Shown one piece after another: positions 33,160 through 41,675 of a DNA stretch of 64,000 nt. Position 1 is the stretch's first letter, and every line of letters begins with the position of its first letter. This DNA is from Acidobacteriaceae bacterium. GTDB taxonomy: Bacteria > Acidobacteriota > Terriglobia > Bryobacterales > Bryobacteraceae. The stretch spans positions 143,074 through 207,073 of the forward strand of contig JAFAMD010000025.1 of the NCBI GenBank assembly GCA_019233755.1, written 5' to 3'. The position numbers and the translations under genes were made by a program. A model generated the notes under the pieces. It saw only the letters and a list, made by a program, of their open reading frames with translations. It made no database searches and was not told where the DNA came from.

Positions 33160-35810
33160 GTGCTTGGAAGAACCATCTCGCACTATAGGGCTCTCGAGAA
33201 GCTCGGTGGCGGCGGCATGGGCGTCGTCTACAAAGCGGAAGACACCAAACTCCACCGCTTTGTCGCTTTGAAGTTCCTGCCCGAGGAACTTGCTAAGAGC
33301 AAACCGGCTCTGGACCGCTTCGAGCGCGAAGCGCAGGCCGCTTCGGCGCTGAATCATCCGAACATTTGCACGATTTACGACATCGATGAATGCGATGGCC
33401 AGCCGGTCATCGCGATGGAGTTTCTGGAGGGGCAAACTCTTAAACATCTGATCGAAGAAAGCCTTTCGAGCTGGATAAGCTTCTTGATCTTGCAATTCAA
33501 ATTGCGGACGGGCTCGATGCAGCGCACGCGAAAGGCATTATTCACCGCGATATCAAACCGGCGAATATCTTTGTGACTACACGCGGTCAGGCGAAGATTC
33601 TGGATTTCGGGCTAGCGAAGCTGCAAACGGCGGGCAAGCATCTCGAAACGGCGCGTCCGGACGCTCCGACCGCAAGCATCGACATTGATCACCTGACCAG
33701 CCCCGGGACGACGGTCGGAACAGTCGCATACATGTCGCCTGAACAGGCGCGCGGCGAAGAGCTCGATGCACGGACGGATCTGTTCAGCTTCGGAGCGGTC
33801 TTATACGAAATGGCTACGGGCAAGCGGCCATTCAGCGGAACAACAACCGCAGTTATTTTCGAGGCGATCTTAAATAAAGCACCGATTGCGCCGGTGCGGC
33901 TCAATGCCGAGTTGCCAGCTGAACTAGAACGAGTCATCAACAAGGCACTCGAAAAGGATCGCGATCTCCGCTATCAGCATGCCTCAGAGATGCGCACAGA
34001 TCTGAAGCGCCTCAGGCGGGATGCGAGCTCGGGTCGGTCCGAGGTGGCGAACGTATCTCCGCCCTGGAACAGAAAGCTGATGCTTGGAGCTGTGGCGGCG
34101 GTTATCGTTCTGGTGGCAGCCACCACCCTTGCTTTCCTTCTTTTCAAACCGCTGCCCCCTCCGAGGATTTTGGCTACTACACAGATTACGAACGATAGTC
34201 GAGCAAAATACGGCTACGTAACGGATGGTACGCGGTTGTATTACACCGCTTCGTCGACGTTTCTCCACTTCGAAAATTTCCAAGTATCCGCCAAGGGAGG
34301 CGAATCAGTTGCTCTTCCCTCCTACACAAATGGGCTGATCCTGCAGGACATTTCTCCCGATAAAACGGAGCTACTGTTTAGCAAGGCGGGTAATGCATAC
34401 TTAGTGGGGCCCTGGTCGCTTTGCGTAGGATCCGTGCTCGGCGGTGCCCCGCGGCGACTGGGGGAACTGATGATAACCGGCGTCAAGGTGTTTGGCTTTG
34501 GCGCTGCGCCTTCCAGTGCGGCTTGGGCCCCGGACGGCCAGGAACTGGTATATAGCAAAGGCAAAGAGCTGCACATAGCAACCCGCGACGGGGCTGAAGT
34601 CAGAACGTTGTGTGCAGTCAACGGAGTGCCGTTCAATCCCACCTGGTCACCCGACGGAAGGAGAATCCGCTTTGACGTCGAGGATGCGTCGCTATCAAAT
34701 TCAATTTGGCAGGTATCGGCAGACGGAACGAACCTGCATCGTTTGCTTCCTGATTGGCATGGCGCACACTGTTGCGGGTCTTGGACTCCTGACGGGAAAT
34801 ATTTCGTTTTCAGCTCAGCGGGAAATATCTGGGCGATCCACGAGAAAACGCGTCTGTTCCGGAGGGCGAACCGCGAGCCGGTGCAATTGACCACGGGACC
34901 AATGAACCTTTGTTGTCCGGTTCCGAGTCCTGATGGCAAGCGGATCTTCGCCCTAGGCCGGCAGTCGCGCACCGAGCTGGCCCGTTACGATTCGAAGTCC
35001 GGGCAGTTTCTTCCCTATCTTGGAGGACTTTCGGCGGAAGGGTTGGACTTTTCCAGGGACGGAAAGTCGCTGACTTACGTTCAATACCCGGACGCCACTC
35101 TATGGCGCTCCAACGCCGATGGCACTGAGCGGCAACAACTCACGTTTCCCCCGCTGCTTGCCTTCATGCCCCGCTGGTCGCCGGATGCTAAGCAGATTGC
35201 GTTTCAGGGCTGCCTACGCGGAAAACCATGGCGAATCTACTTGATGTCGTCCGACGGCGGCACGCCGCAGCAGGTGACCAGTGGTGAAGGCGGCGGCGAT
35301 GGCGATGGTGACCCGGCGTGGTCGGCAGATGGCTCATTGCTTGTATTCGACGCGGGATACCCATGGGTTGTTAAGAATAAACCGGTGCTCCATGTGCTTG
35401 ATTTGAAGGCTGGCCGAATTTCCGTGCTCCCAGGCTCGGAAGGCGTGTGGTCGTCGTGCTGGTCGCCGAACGGCAACTACGTCGCGGGTACTTCGCCGGA
35501 CTCGCAAAAACTTATGCTTTACGATTTCCGGACACATGAGCAAGCTGAGTTGGTGCGCGGAAAGATAGGCTATCTCTCCTGGTCGCGCGACAGCGAGTTC
35601 GTGTACTTCACAATGGCGGTGAACGATCCCGCTTTCTTTCGCGTGCGCATTCGCGATAGAAAAATCGAGCGCATTGTCAGCCTGAAAGAAGCTCATCGGA
35701 CTCTGGGGACAGGCGGTCCGTGGTCCGGACTTGCACCAGACGGCTCGCCGTTGATCCAGCGCGATGCCGGGACAAATGAGATCTATGCGTTCGATTGGGA
35801 AGCACCGTAG
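33160..35810 (+). pseudogene. Ser/Thr protein kinase with TolB/WD40-type propeller, frameshifted
   Basis: A GTG start ([20 protein letters not shown]) begins a kinase almost identical to that of the gene downstream (35816). At about 33456 one G is missing: cgaagaaagcc here against gaaggaaagcc there. The frame is lost just before the HRDIKPAN loop; the nucleotides for the loop are still present in another frame. Reading resumes in the frame open from 33573 ([16 protein letters not shown]). A TM helix ([20 protein letters not shown]) and about 550 residues of TolB-like repeats ([32 protein letters not shown]) follow. The rest is intact, so the lesion is recent, a sequencing error, or bypassed. 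Confidence 0.8.
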
Positions 35811-35815
35811 GGGCG

Positions 35816-38512
35816 ATGCTCGGCCAGACCATCTCACATTACCGCGTCATCGAGAAGCTTGGTGGCGGCGGGATGGGTGTCGTTTACAAAGCGGAGGACA
35901 CCAAGCTGCACCGGTTTGTTGCGCTGAAGTTTCTGCCCGAGGAGCTCGCGAAGAGCGGCGCGGCTTTGGAGCGCTTCGAACGGGAAGCGCAGGCCGCGTC
36001 GGCGCTGAATCATCCGAACATCTGCACGATTTACGACATCGACGAATGCGATGGCCAGCCGGTCATCGCGATGGAGTTCCTGGAAGGGCAAACCCTTAGA
36101 CATCTCATTGAAGGAAAGCCCTTCGATCTGGATAAGCTTCTTGATCTGGCAATTCAAATTGCGGACGGGCTCGATGCAGCGCACTCGAAGGGCATTATTC
36201 ACCGCGACATCAAGCCGGCGAATATCTTTGTGACCACACGCGGCCAGGCCAAGATTCTAGATTTTGGGCTAGCGAAGCTGGAAACAGCGGGCAAGCATCT
36301 CGAAACGGCGCGTTCGGACGCTCCGACCGCGACAATTGACATCGATCACCTGACGAGCCCCGGCACTACGGTGGGAACAGTTGCCTACATGTCGCCGGAA
36401 CAGGCACGCGGCGAGGAACTCGATGCGCGAACGGACCTGTATAGTTTCGGAGCCGTGTTATACGAAATGGCGACCGGCCGGCCAGCCGCGTCGGGCACCA
36501 CGACAGCAGTGATCTTCGATTCCATCTTGAATCGCACTCCGATTCGACCAGGGCAATTGAATTCGAGTGTGCCTCCGGAACTGGAGCGAATCATCGAGAA
36601 GGCGCTGGAAAAGGATCGCGATCTCCGCTATCAGCATGCCTCAGAGATGCGCACGGATCTGAAGCGGCTGAAGCGGGATGCGAGCTCGGACCGGTCCGAA
36701 GTGGCGAAGGTATCGTCGCGCCGCTCCAGAAGACTGCTGGTTGGGACCGTCGCTGCAATTGCTATGCTCGCTGGGCTGGCGTGGTTTCTGCTGCATCGCC
36801 CTGCCCCGCCTACGCCCGAGCTAACGCAAAAACGCCTGACATTCAATTCCAGCGAGAGCGCGATCGGCACCAACGCCTTTTCTCTCGATGGGAAATATGT
36901 CGCTTACTCCGATCCAGCCGGTATTCATGTGAAGCTGCTTTCCACCGGCGAAGAACGTCTGATTCCAAAACCGCCCGGAGTTTCCGCCAGTGCCGAGTGG
37001 CGGGTGGCATCCTGGTTTCCCGACAGCACGCAACTACTCGCTGACATATTTGAACCGGGAGGAGGCCTCAGCGTGTGGACGGTTTCGATGCTGGGGCAAT
37101 CGGCACGCAAGCTCCGCGAAGGGGCAGAAGCCCAGGACGCGTCGCCGGATGGGGAACACATTGCGTTTTTCCCTGCCCACGGATTGACTCATCACGAGAT
37201 TTGGGTGATGAGCAGCCAGGGAGATAACCCGCAGAAGGTGCTCGCGTCCGGGGAAAACGAATGGTTTGACGATGTACACTGGTCGCCCGACGGACGGCGC
37301 CTCGCTTATATCAGGTTTCGCCGCACCGCGGGCGGCGACTTCCAAGGAATAGCCATCGAAAGCTCCGATCTCACAGGAGCGCAGCACACGGTGGTTCTCT
37401 CGAACTCCGAGCTTTTCCTGCTGGACTTTTGCTGGCTTCCCGATCAGCGGATTATCTATTCGCGCAGGGAATCGCAGGGTTATGATGACAATCTCTGGCA
37501 GATTGAGATTAACGAGCACACAGGCACGCCTATCGGCAAACCGAAGCGCCTCACCCGGTGGGCCGGCTCCCAACTGTATAATTTCTCCGCCAGTCGGGAC
37601 GGTAAGCGGCTGGTCCTGCAAAAGACGATATACCAGGGGCAGGTTTACCTAGGAGAACTCGCGGCGAACGGGACGCGATTGACCCCTCCCCGGCGAGTGA
37701 CGAATGACGACGCCTCCGACCGGGTCACTGCGTGGATGCCAGACAGCAAAGCTGTATTATTCGAGTCTGACCGCAATGGAACACCGGGCATTTTCAAAGA
37801 ACGGATCAGCGAACATGCCGCCGAGCCGGTGAACACTGGGCAGAAGCCGGCACAGTTTCCGCGCATCAGTGCCGACGGCGCCTGGATCTTGTATGTCGTA
37901 ATTCCCAAGCCTTCGGAGGCCATTCGCCTAATGCGCATTCCTATCAGCGGCGGAGTACCTCAACTTGTGCTGCAAATGTCGAAGGGCTTGAACCATGATT
38001 GCGCTCGGGCCCCGGCAAGACTCTGCGTGGTCTTTGAGGAGAGCCAAGACGGTCAACACGTGACGGTTTCTGCGTTCGATCCCATCAAGGGCAGAGGCAA
38101 GACACTCAAGACCATCGAGAAAGATGCCTCCGCTCATGCGTTCGGATCGGCTTTATCGCCCGATGGCTCAACTTTCGCGATTGCTCAAAGTTTCGATGCG
38201 GAGATTCGCATCCGCTTGCTTTCGCTCTTCGGCAGCTCCGACCGCGAAATAACAGTGAAGGGTTGGCCGAACCTTGCTTGGATGGGTCTTTACTGGGCGC
38301 CTGACCAGAAAGGGTTTTACTGCAGCTCTGTTTCTCCCCAGGTCAATACGCTTCTCTATGTGGACCTCCAGAGGACCGCCCGAGTGCTGTGGCAGTATAA
38401 GGCATCGGCAGATCGCTACAGCTTCTGGGGCATGCCGTCCCCGGATGGCCGCTATCTCGCCATACAAGTCGGCGCCGCAAACAGCAATCTGTGGATGCTG
38501 GAAGGTCTCTGA
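35816..38512 (+). CDS. Membrane Ser/Thr protein kinase with TolB/WD40-type propeller
   Basis: 898 residues from ATG 35816; a TTG 21 bases upstream is also in frame but lies within the previous gene. Kinase domain about 1-270: [59 protein letters not shown] helix about 300-320 ([20 protein letters not shown]). The rest is a six-blade-like propeller with [22 protein letters not shown] and [10 protein letters not shown] repeats. The propeller lies outside and probably senses or scaffolds. The stop is 8 bp before the FHA-GAF-PP2C phosphatase gene, a natural regulatory partner. It is a tandem paralogue of the frameshifted kinase upstream. Confidence 0.93.
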   Translation: MLGQTISHYRVIEKLGGGGMGVVYKAEDTKLHRFVALKFLPEELAKSGAALERFEREAQAASALNHPNICTIYDIDECDGQPVIAMEFLEGQTLRHLIEGKPFDLDKLLDLAIQIADGLDAAHSKGIIHRDIKPANIFVTTRGQAKILDFGLAKLETAGKHLETARSDAPTATIDIDHLTSPGTTVGTVAYMSPEQARGEELDARTDLYSFGAVLYEMATGRPAASGTTTAVIFDSILNRTPIRPGQLNSSVPPELERIIEKALEKDRDLRYQHASEMRTDLKRLKRDASSDRSEVAKVSSRRSRRLLVGTVAAIAMLAGLAWFLLHRPAPPTPELTQKRLTFNSSESAIGTNAFSLDGKYVAYSDPAGIHVKLLSTGEERLIPKPPGVSASAEWRVASWFPDSTQLLADIFEPGGGLSVWTVSMLGQSARKLREGAEAQDASPDGEHIAFFPAHGLTHHEIWVMSSQGDNPQKVLASGENEWFDDVHWSPDGRRLAYIRFRRTAGGDFQGIAIESSDLTGAQHTVVLSNSELFLLDFCWLPDQRIIYSRRESQGYDDNLWQIEINEHTGTPIGKPKRLTRWAGSQLYNFSASRDGKRLVLQKTIYQGQVYLGELAANGTRLTPPRRVTNDDASDRVTAWMPDSKAVLFESDRNGTPGIFKERISEHAAEPVNTGQKPAQFPRISADGAWILYVVIPKPSEAIRLMRIPISGGVPQLVLQMSKGLNHDCARAPARLCVVFEESQDGQHVTVSAFDPIKGRGKTLKTIEKDASAHAFGSALSPDGSTFAIAQSFDAEIRIRLLSLFGSSDREITVKGWPNLAWMGLYWAPDQKGFYCSSVSPQVNTLLYVDLQRTARVLWQYKASADRYSFWGMPSPDGRYLAIQVGAANSNLWMLEGL

Positions 38513-38520
38513 CGCGTGCC

Positions 38521-40173
38521 ATGTCAGATGTGACGGCTGAGCTGATCATTGATTCGCCCGGAGTCGAAAGTGTCCGGATTCGGTTGGACCGCGATTCGTA
38601 CCGGTTGGGACGGTCCAGTGTAAATGAATTATCGTTTCCTGCGGATTCCGGCTTATCGCGGGAGCATTTGGTTTTCGAAAATACTGCGGACGGTTGGATG
38701 GTGCGCGATGCCGGGAGTCGAAACGGCACACGGTTGAATGGAGTCCGGCTCACAGCGCCAGCGCGCCTCGCGCACGGCGATCGAATTAACGCGGGTTACC
38801 TCACTATTCGATATTCGCCAAGCGGCGAGGCAAAGGAAACCCGCACGGAAGACGTCGTCTTCGTCGCGCAGGAACCACCGCTCTCGACGCCCCCCGTTTC
38901 GGTGGATCTCAAATCTGCTCTTGAAAAGAGTACGGACGTGGCGGGCCAGCCGAAACTCGGAAACCTGCATCTGGGGGCGTTGGTACGAGCAGGCCGGGAA
39001 CTGGCCGGACATTCGTCGCTCGAAAATCTATTCGAGCTGATTTTGGACCTTTCGTTAGATGCGGTGAAGGCTTCGCGCGGAGTGGTAATGACCCGCGAGC
39101 CTGATAAGACTCTCAGAACTCGTGCAATCCGCGGGGAGGGCCTGCGCATCAGCACGACAATCCGCGACCGTGTACTTGAACAGCAAACCTCATTGCTTGT
39201 GCGCGATGCCAATCTGGAGCAGGATTTTGCGGCCCGGCAGAGTATCGTCGCGCAACAGATTCGTAGTTTTCTGGCGGTGCCCCTGCAGACCGGTGAACAG
39301 GTCATCGGGCTGATTTACCTGGATTCGCCTAAGCTCATTCGCGATTTCACGGTGGAGGATTTGAACCTTGTAACGGTCATGGCGAACGTCGCCGCGATTC
39401 GTATCGAGCACGCCAGGCTGGTAGAAGCGGAGCATGCCAAAAAGCTGCTGGATCGAGAGCTCGAGCGGGCCGCCGAGATCCAGCGCCGCTTGTTGCCAGG
39501 GAAGGCTCCGGACGTTAAAGGGTTCGATCTGGCGGGCTATAACGCGCCGTGCCGCACGGTGGGCGGAGACTATTACGATTTTCTCCGCTACCCGGATGAG
39601 CGTATAGGTCTGTTCATCGCCGACGTTTCCGGCAAAGGCATGCCGGCGGCGTTGCTGATGTGCAGCTTGCAGGCCCGGATTCAGGTTCTGTTTCAGGAAC
39701 CAGGCAGACTTCGAGAGCAGGTAACCCGATTAAACCGGATCACAGCCGCGAATTGCCCGGTCAACTGTTTCATTACGTTGTTTACTGCGATTCTTGATCC
39801 CGCAACGGGACGAATTGAATATTGCAACGCCGGACATAATCCACCGCTGCTCATTCACAAAAACGACGAAGTAGAGCGGCTTGCCGCGAGCGGGCTCGTC
39901 GTCGGCGTCTTGGGCGATGCAACGTACGAAGAAGGAACGTGCGCTTTGGAACGAGGCGACGTACTTCTTCTGTTTAGTGACGGTCTGACGGAAGCGTGCG
40001 ATCCCGATTCCGGGCAGGAGTTCGGCGAAGAGCGCTTAATTACGCTGCTGAAAAAAGAACGTGACCAGCCTTCGGCAAAATTGATAGACAGCATCAGGGC
40101 AGACGTGTCGTTATTTGCCGGTGCAGCAGCAGCGGCCGATGACATAACTATTGTGGTTGCGCGACGGCTATAG
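38521..40173 (+). CDS. FHA-GAF-PP2C (SpoIIE-type) Ser/Thr phosphatase
   Basis: 550 residues from ATG 38521, 8 bp after the kinase stop. FHA domain about 15-100: YRLGRSSVNELSF, SREHLVFE, RNGTRLNGVRL, which binds phosphothreonine. GAF domain about 155-310. A coiled linker (AKKLLDRELERAAEIQRRLL) leads to the PP2C-like SpoIIE domain, about 340-548: CRTVGGDYYDF, IADVSGKGMPAALLM, YCNAGHNPPLL, LLLFSDGLTEA, ADDITIVVARR. It can recognise sites phosphorylated by the upstream kinase and reverse signals or act on an anti-sigma partner. Operon with the kinase is clear from spacing. Confidence 0.93.
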   Translation: MSDVTAELIIDSPGVESVRIRLDRDSYRLGRSSVNELSFPADSGLSREHLVFENTADGWMVRDAGSRNGTRLNGVRLTAPARLAHGDRINAGYLTIRYSPSGEAKETRTEDVVFVAQEPPLSTPPVSVDLKSALEKSTDVAGQPKLGNLHLGALVRAGRELAGHSSLENLFELILDLSLDAVKASRGVVMTREPDKTLRTRAIRGEGLRISTTIRDRVLEQQTSLLVRDANLEQDFAARQSIVAQQIRSFLAVPLQTGEQVIGLIYLDSPKLIRDFTVEDLNLVTVMANVAAIRIEHARLVEAEHAKKLLDRELERAAEIQRRLLPGKAPDVKGFDLAGYNAPCRTVGGDYYDFLRYPDERIGLFIADVSGKGMPAALLMCSLQARIQVLFQEPGRLREQVTRLNRITAANCPVNCFITLFTAILDPATGRIEYCNAGHNPPLLIHKNDEVERLAASGLVVGVLGDATYEEGTCALERGDVLLLFSDGLTEACDPDSGQEFGEERLITLLKKERDQPSAKLIDSIRADVSLFAGAAAAADDITIVVARRL

Positions 40174-40180
40174 CGGACGA

Positions 40181-40227
40181 TGGGGCGGCCGCCTGAAAGG
40201 CGGCTGCAGCCAGGATTGGCTGCCCCA
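40181..40227. repeat. Three-arm palindromic element downstream of the phosphatase gene
   Basis: Outer arms tgggg (40181-40185) and cccca (40223-40227) enclose two hairpins: gccgcct-gaa-aggcggc (40188-40204) and cagcca-ggat-tggctg (40207-40222). The segment tcaggcgg that follows can pair alternatively with ccgcctga. It resembles REP-type elements of GC-rich genomes and may also help end transcription from either side. Confidence 0.6.
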
Positions 40228-40265
40228 CTCAGGCGGTCTTGCACCAGCGGCGTGAACATCCCGAT

Positions 40266-40739
40266 CTAGTGCGAATCGTCCTTGTCCAAATCGGCCAGCC
40301 GGTCCCCGGTCCATGTGGAGCAGCCGGTTACAACATTACCATTTGCCTCGTGATCTACTACCGTGCCCGATGCCGTGAAGTGATCATTGTCGGAATCGAG
40401 CGTGATCGTCTCTTTCGCCGTGGCAAACGAGGCAAAAGGCCCCTCAGGCGGGGGATACCGGAAAAACCAAAAAGAGGCGTCGAACGTCCGATCACCTTCA
40501 GGCTTCCAAACGCCTTCGCTAATCCCACGCGATGCGAGGTTACTGGTCTCAATAAATGAGCCGTCACGCTGATACAACTGAAGGGAATGAACGGCCCTGA
40601 TGAAAGTGCCGTGACAGTTTGTGACGGTAACATTCACGTCCCAAACGCCCTCCAGGCCGCGCCTCTCTTGTGCCGGCAGCATAGAAGCCGCCAAACCGAA
40701 CGTAACAATCGTGCAAATCCGGAACGTGCTCGTTTTCAT
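40266..40739 (-). CDS. Small secreted protein of unknown function
   Basis: 157 residues with a signal peptide (IVTFGLAASMLPAQ). The mature part is beta-rich: LEGVWDVNVTVTNCHGTFIR, HSLQLYQRDGSFIETSNLAS, TASGTVVDHEANGNVVTGCS, with two cysteines likely bridged. The pattern suggests a lipocalin-like or immunoglobulin-like periplasmic fold, but I do not recognise a family. It has a strong Shine-Dalgarno (aaaggagat on the minus strand) and no neighbour in operon; the ECF sigma gene on the same strand is 145 bp upstream. Confidence 0.7.
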   Translation of the reverse strand: MKTSTFRICTIVTFGLAASMLPAQERRGLEGVWDVNVTVTNCHGTFIRAVHSLQLYQRDGSFIETSNLASRGISEGVWKPEGDRTFDASFWFFRYPPPEGPFASFATAKETITLDSDNDHFTASGTVVDHEANGNVVTGCSTWTGDRLADLDKDDSH

Positions 40740-40884
40740 ACCATCTCCTTTTTTGTGTGAACTAGGTGGCGGAGCAGCCGGCCCGGCGGTTCCGGGCTGA
40801 TTTCTTACCGCCTCCCGCGCTTTAGGCGTAAAGCGAGAGAAAAAACTGGCACCAACTGAAGATTTTTTTCGCGATAGGAGCCGC

Positions 40885-41484
40885 TCAGGCCCTGCTCAGT
40901 TCCGCTTGCAGCCAGGATCGTGCGAACTTCCAATCGCGCATGACCGTATCCGGAGAGATTGCCAGCACCGCCGCGCTTTCTTCCACACTGAGGCCGCCGA
41001 AAAAACGCAACTCGACAACGCGGGCCTTGCGTGGATCGATCCGGTCGAGCGCGTTGAGTGCATCGTCAAGAGCGATCAGTTCCCTTGCCCGGCGTCCGCC
41101 GAGATCGGGGAGTTCGTCGAGATTCAAGTGCTCCGCGCCGCCGGCTCGCTTGCCTATGACGCGATCGGCGCTGCCGCCTCGTTTGGCCGTCATGCGCTGT
41201 CGTGCGCGGTCCAGCAGGATGTGCCGCATAATTTGCGCGGAGACTGCAAAGAAATGAGCGCGGTGCTGCCACTCCACGTTCGCGACATCGATGAGCTCCA
41301 GGTAGGCTTCGTGGACCAAGGCAGTGGGTTGCAGGGTATGGCCGACGCGTTCGTTCTGCAGTTGGTGTGCCGCGATCCGCCGCAGCGTGCGATAAACGCG
41401 CGGTGTCAACTGCTGGAGCGCGCATTGGTCACCGTCGGCCCATGCGCGAAGAAGCTGCGTCGTTTCCGACGTTTGGTCGTTCAT
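40885..41484 (-). CDS. ECF-type RNA polymerase sigma factor (acidobacterial TIGR02999-like)
   Basis: 199 residues. Region 2 is seen at about 12-85 (QLTPRVYRTLRRIAAHQL, ALVHEAYLELID, FFAVSAQIMRHILLDRAR). Region 4 is at about 135-190 (ALDRIDPRKARVVELRFFGG, LSVEESAAVLAISPDTVMRD, W). The motif set fits ECF sigma factors that are common in Acidobacteriota and Planctomycetota beside Ser/Thr kinases. Indeed the divergent gene at 41676 encodes such a kinase, and phosphorylation of sigma by the kinase is a known arrangement in related systems. No anti-sigma factor is adjacent. Confidence 0.9.
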   Translation of the reverse strand: MNDQTSETTQLLRAWADGDQCALQQLTPRVYRTLRRIAAHQLQNERVGHTLQPTALVHEAYLELIDVANVEWQHRAHFFAVSAQIMRHILLDRARQRMTAKRGGSADRVIGKRAGGAEHLNLDELPDLGGRRARELIALDDALNALDRIDPRKARVVELRFFGGLSVEESAAVLAISPDTVMRDWKFARSWLQAELSRA

Positions 41485-41675
41485 GGTTTGGAGCGCACAC
41501 GTTATAGCGTTCCTGTTATGCGCCTCAAATTTTAGAAGCTCGTTTGGAGCCGATTGTTACACCGTCCGGGCCTGCGACGCTGAGGCTGTAGCACAGGTCG
41601 CGGAGAGCGACGCCAGGTGTAAGTTGCGAGACGCTCGACGCCGCAATATTATTGATAAATTCGCGAGGCAATGCT

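Noticed and set aside
33573..35810. Independent propeller protein starting at 33573
   Set aside because: Its first residues are the middle of a kinase domain ([16 protein letters not shown]) and the missing loop is present in another frame just upstream, so it is the rest of a frameshifted kinase.
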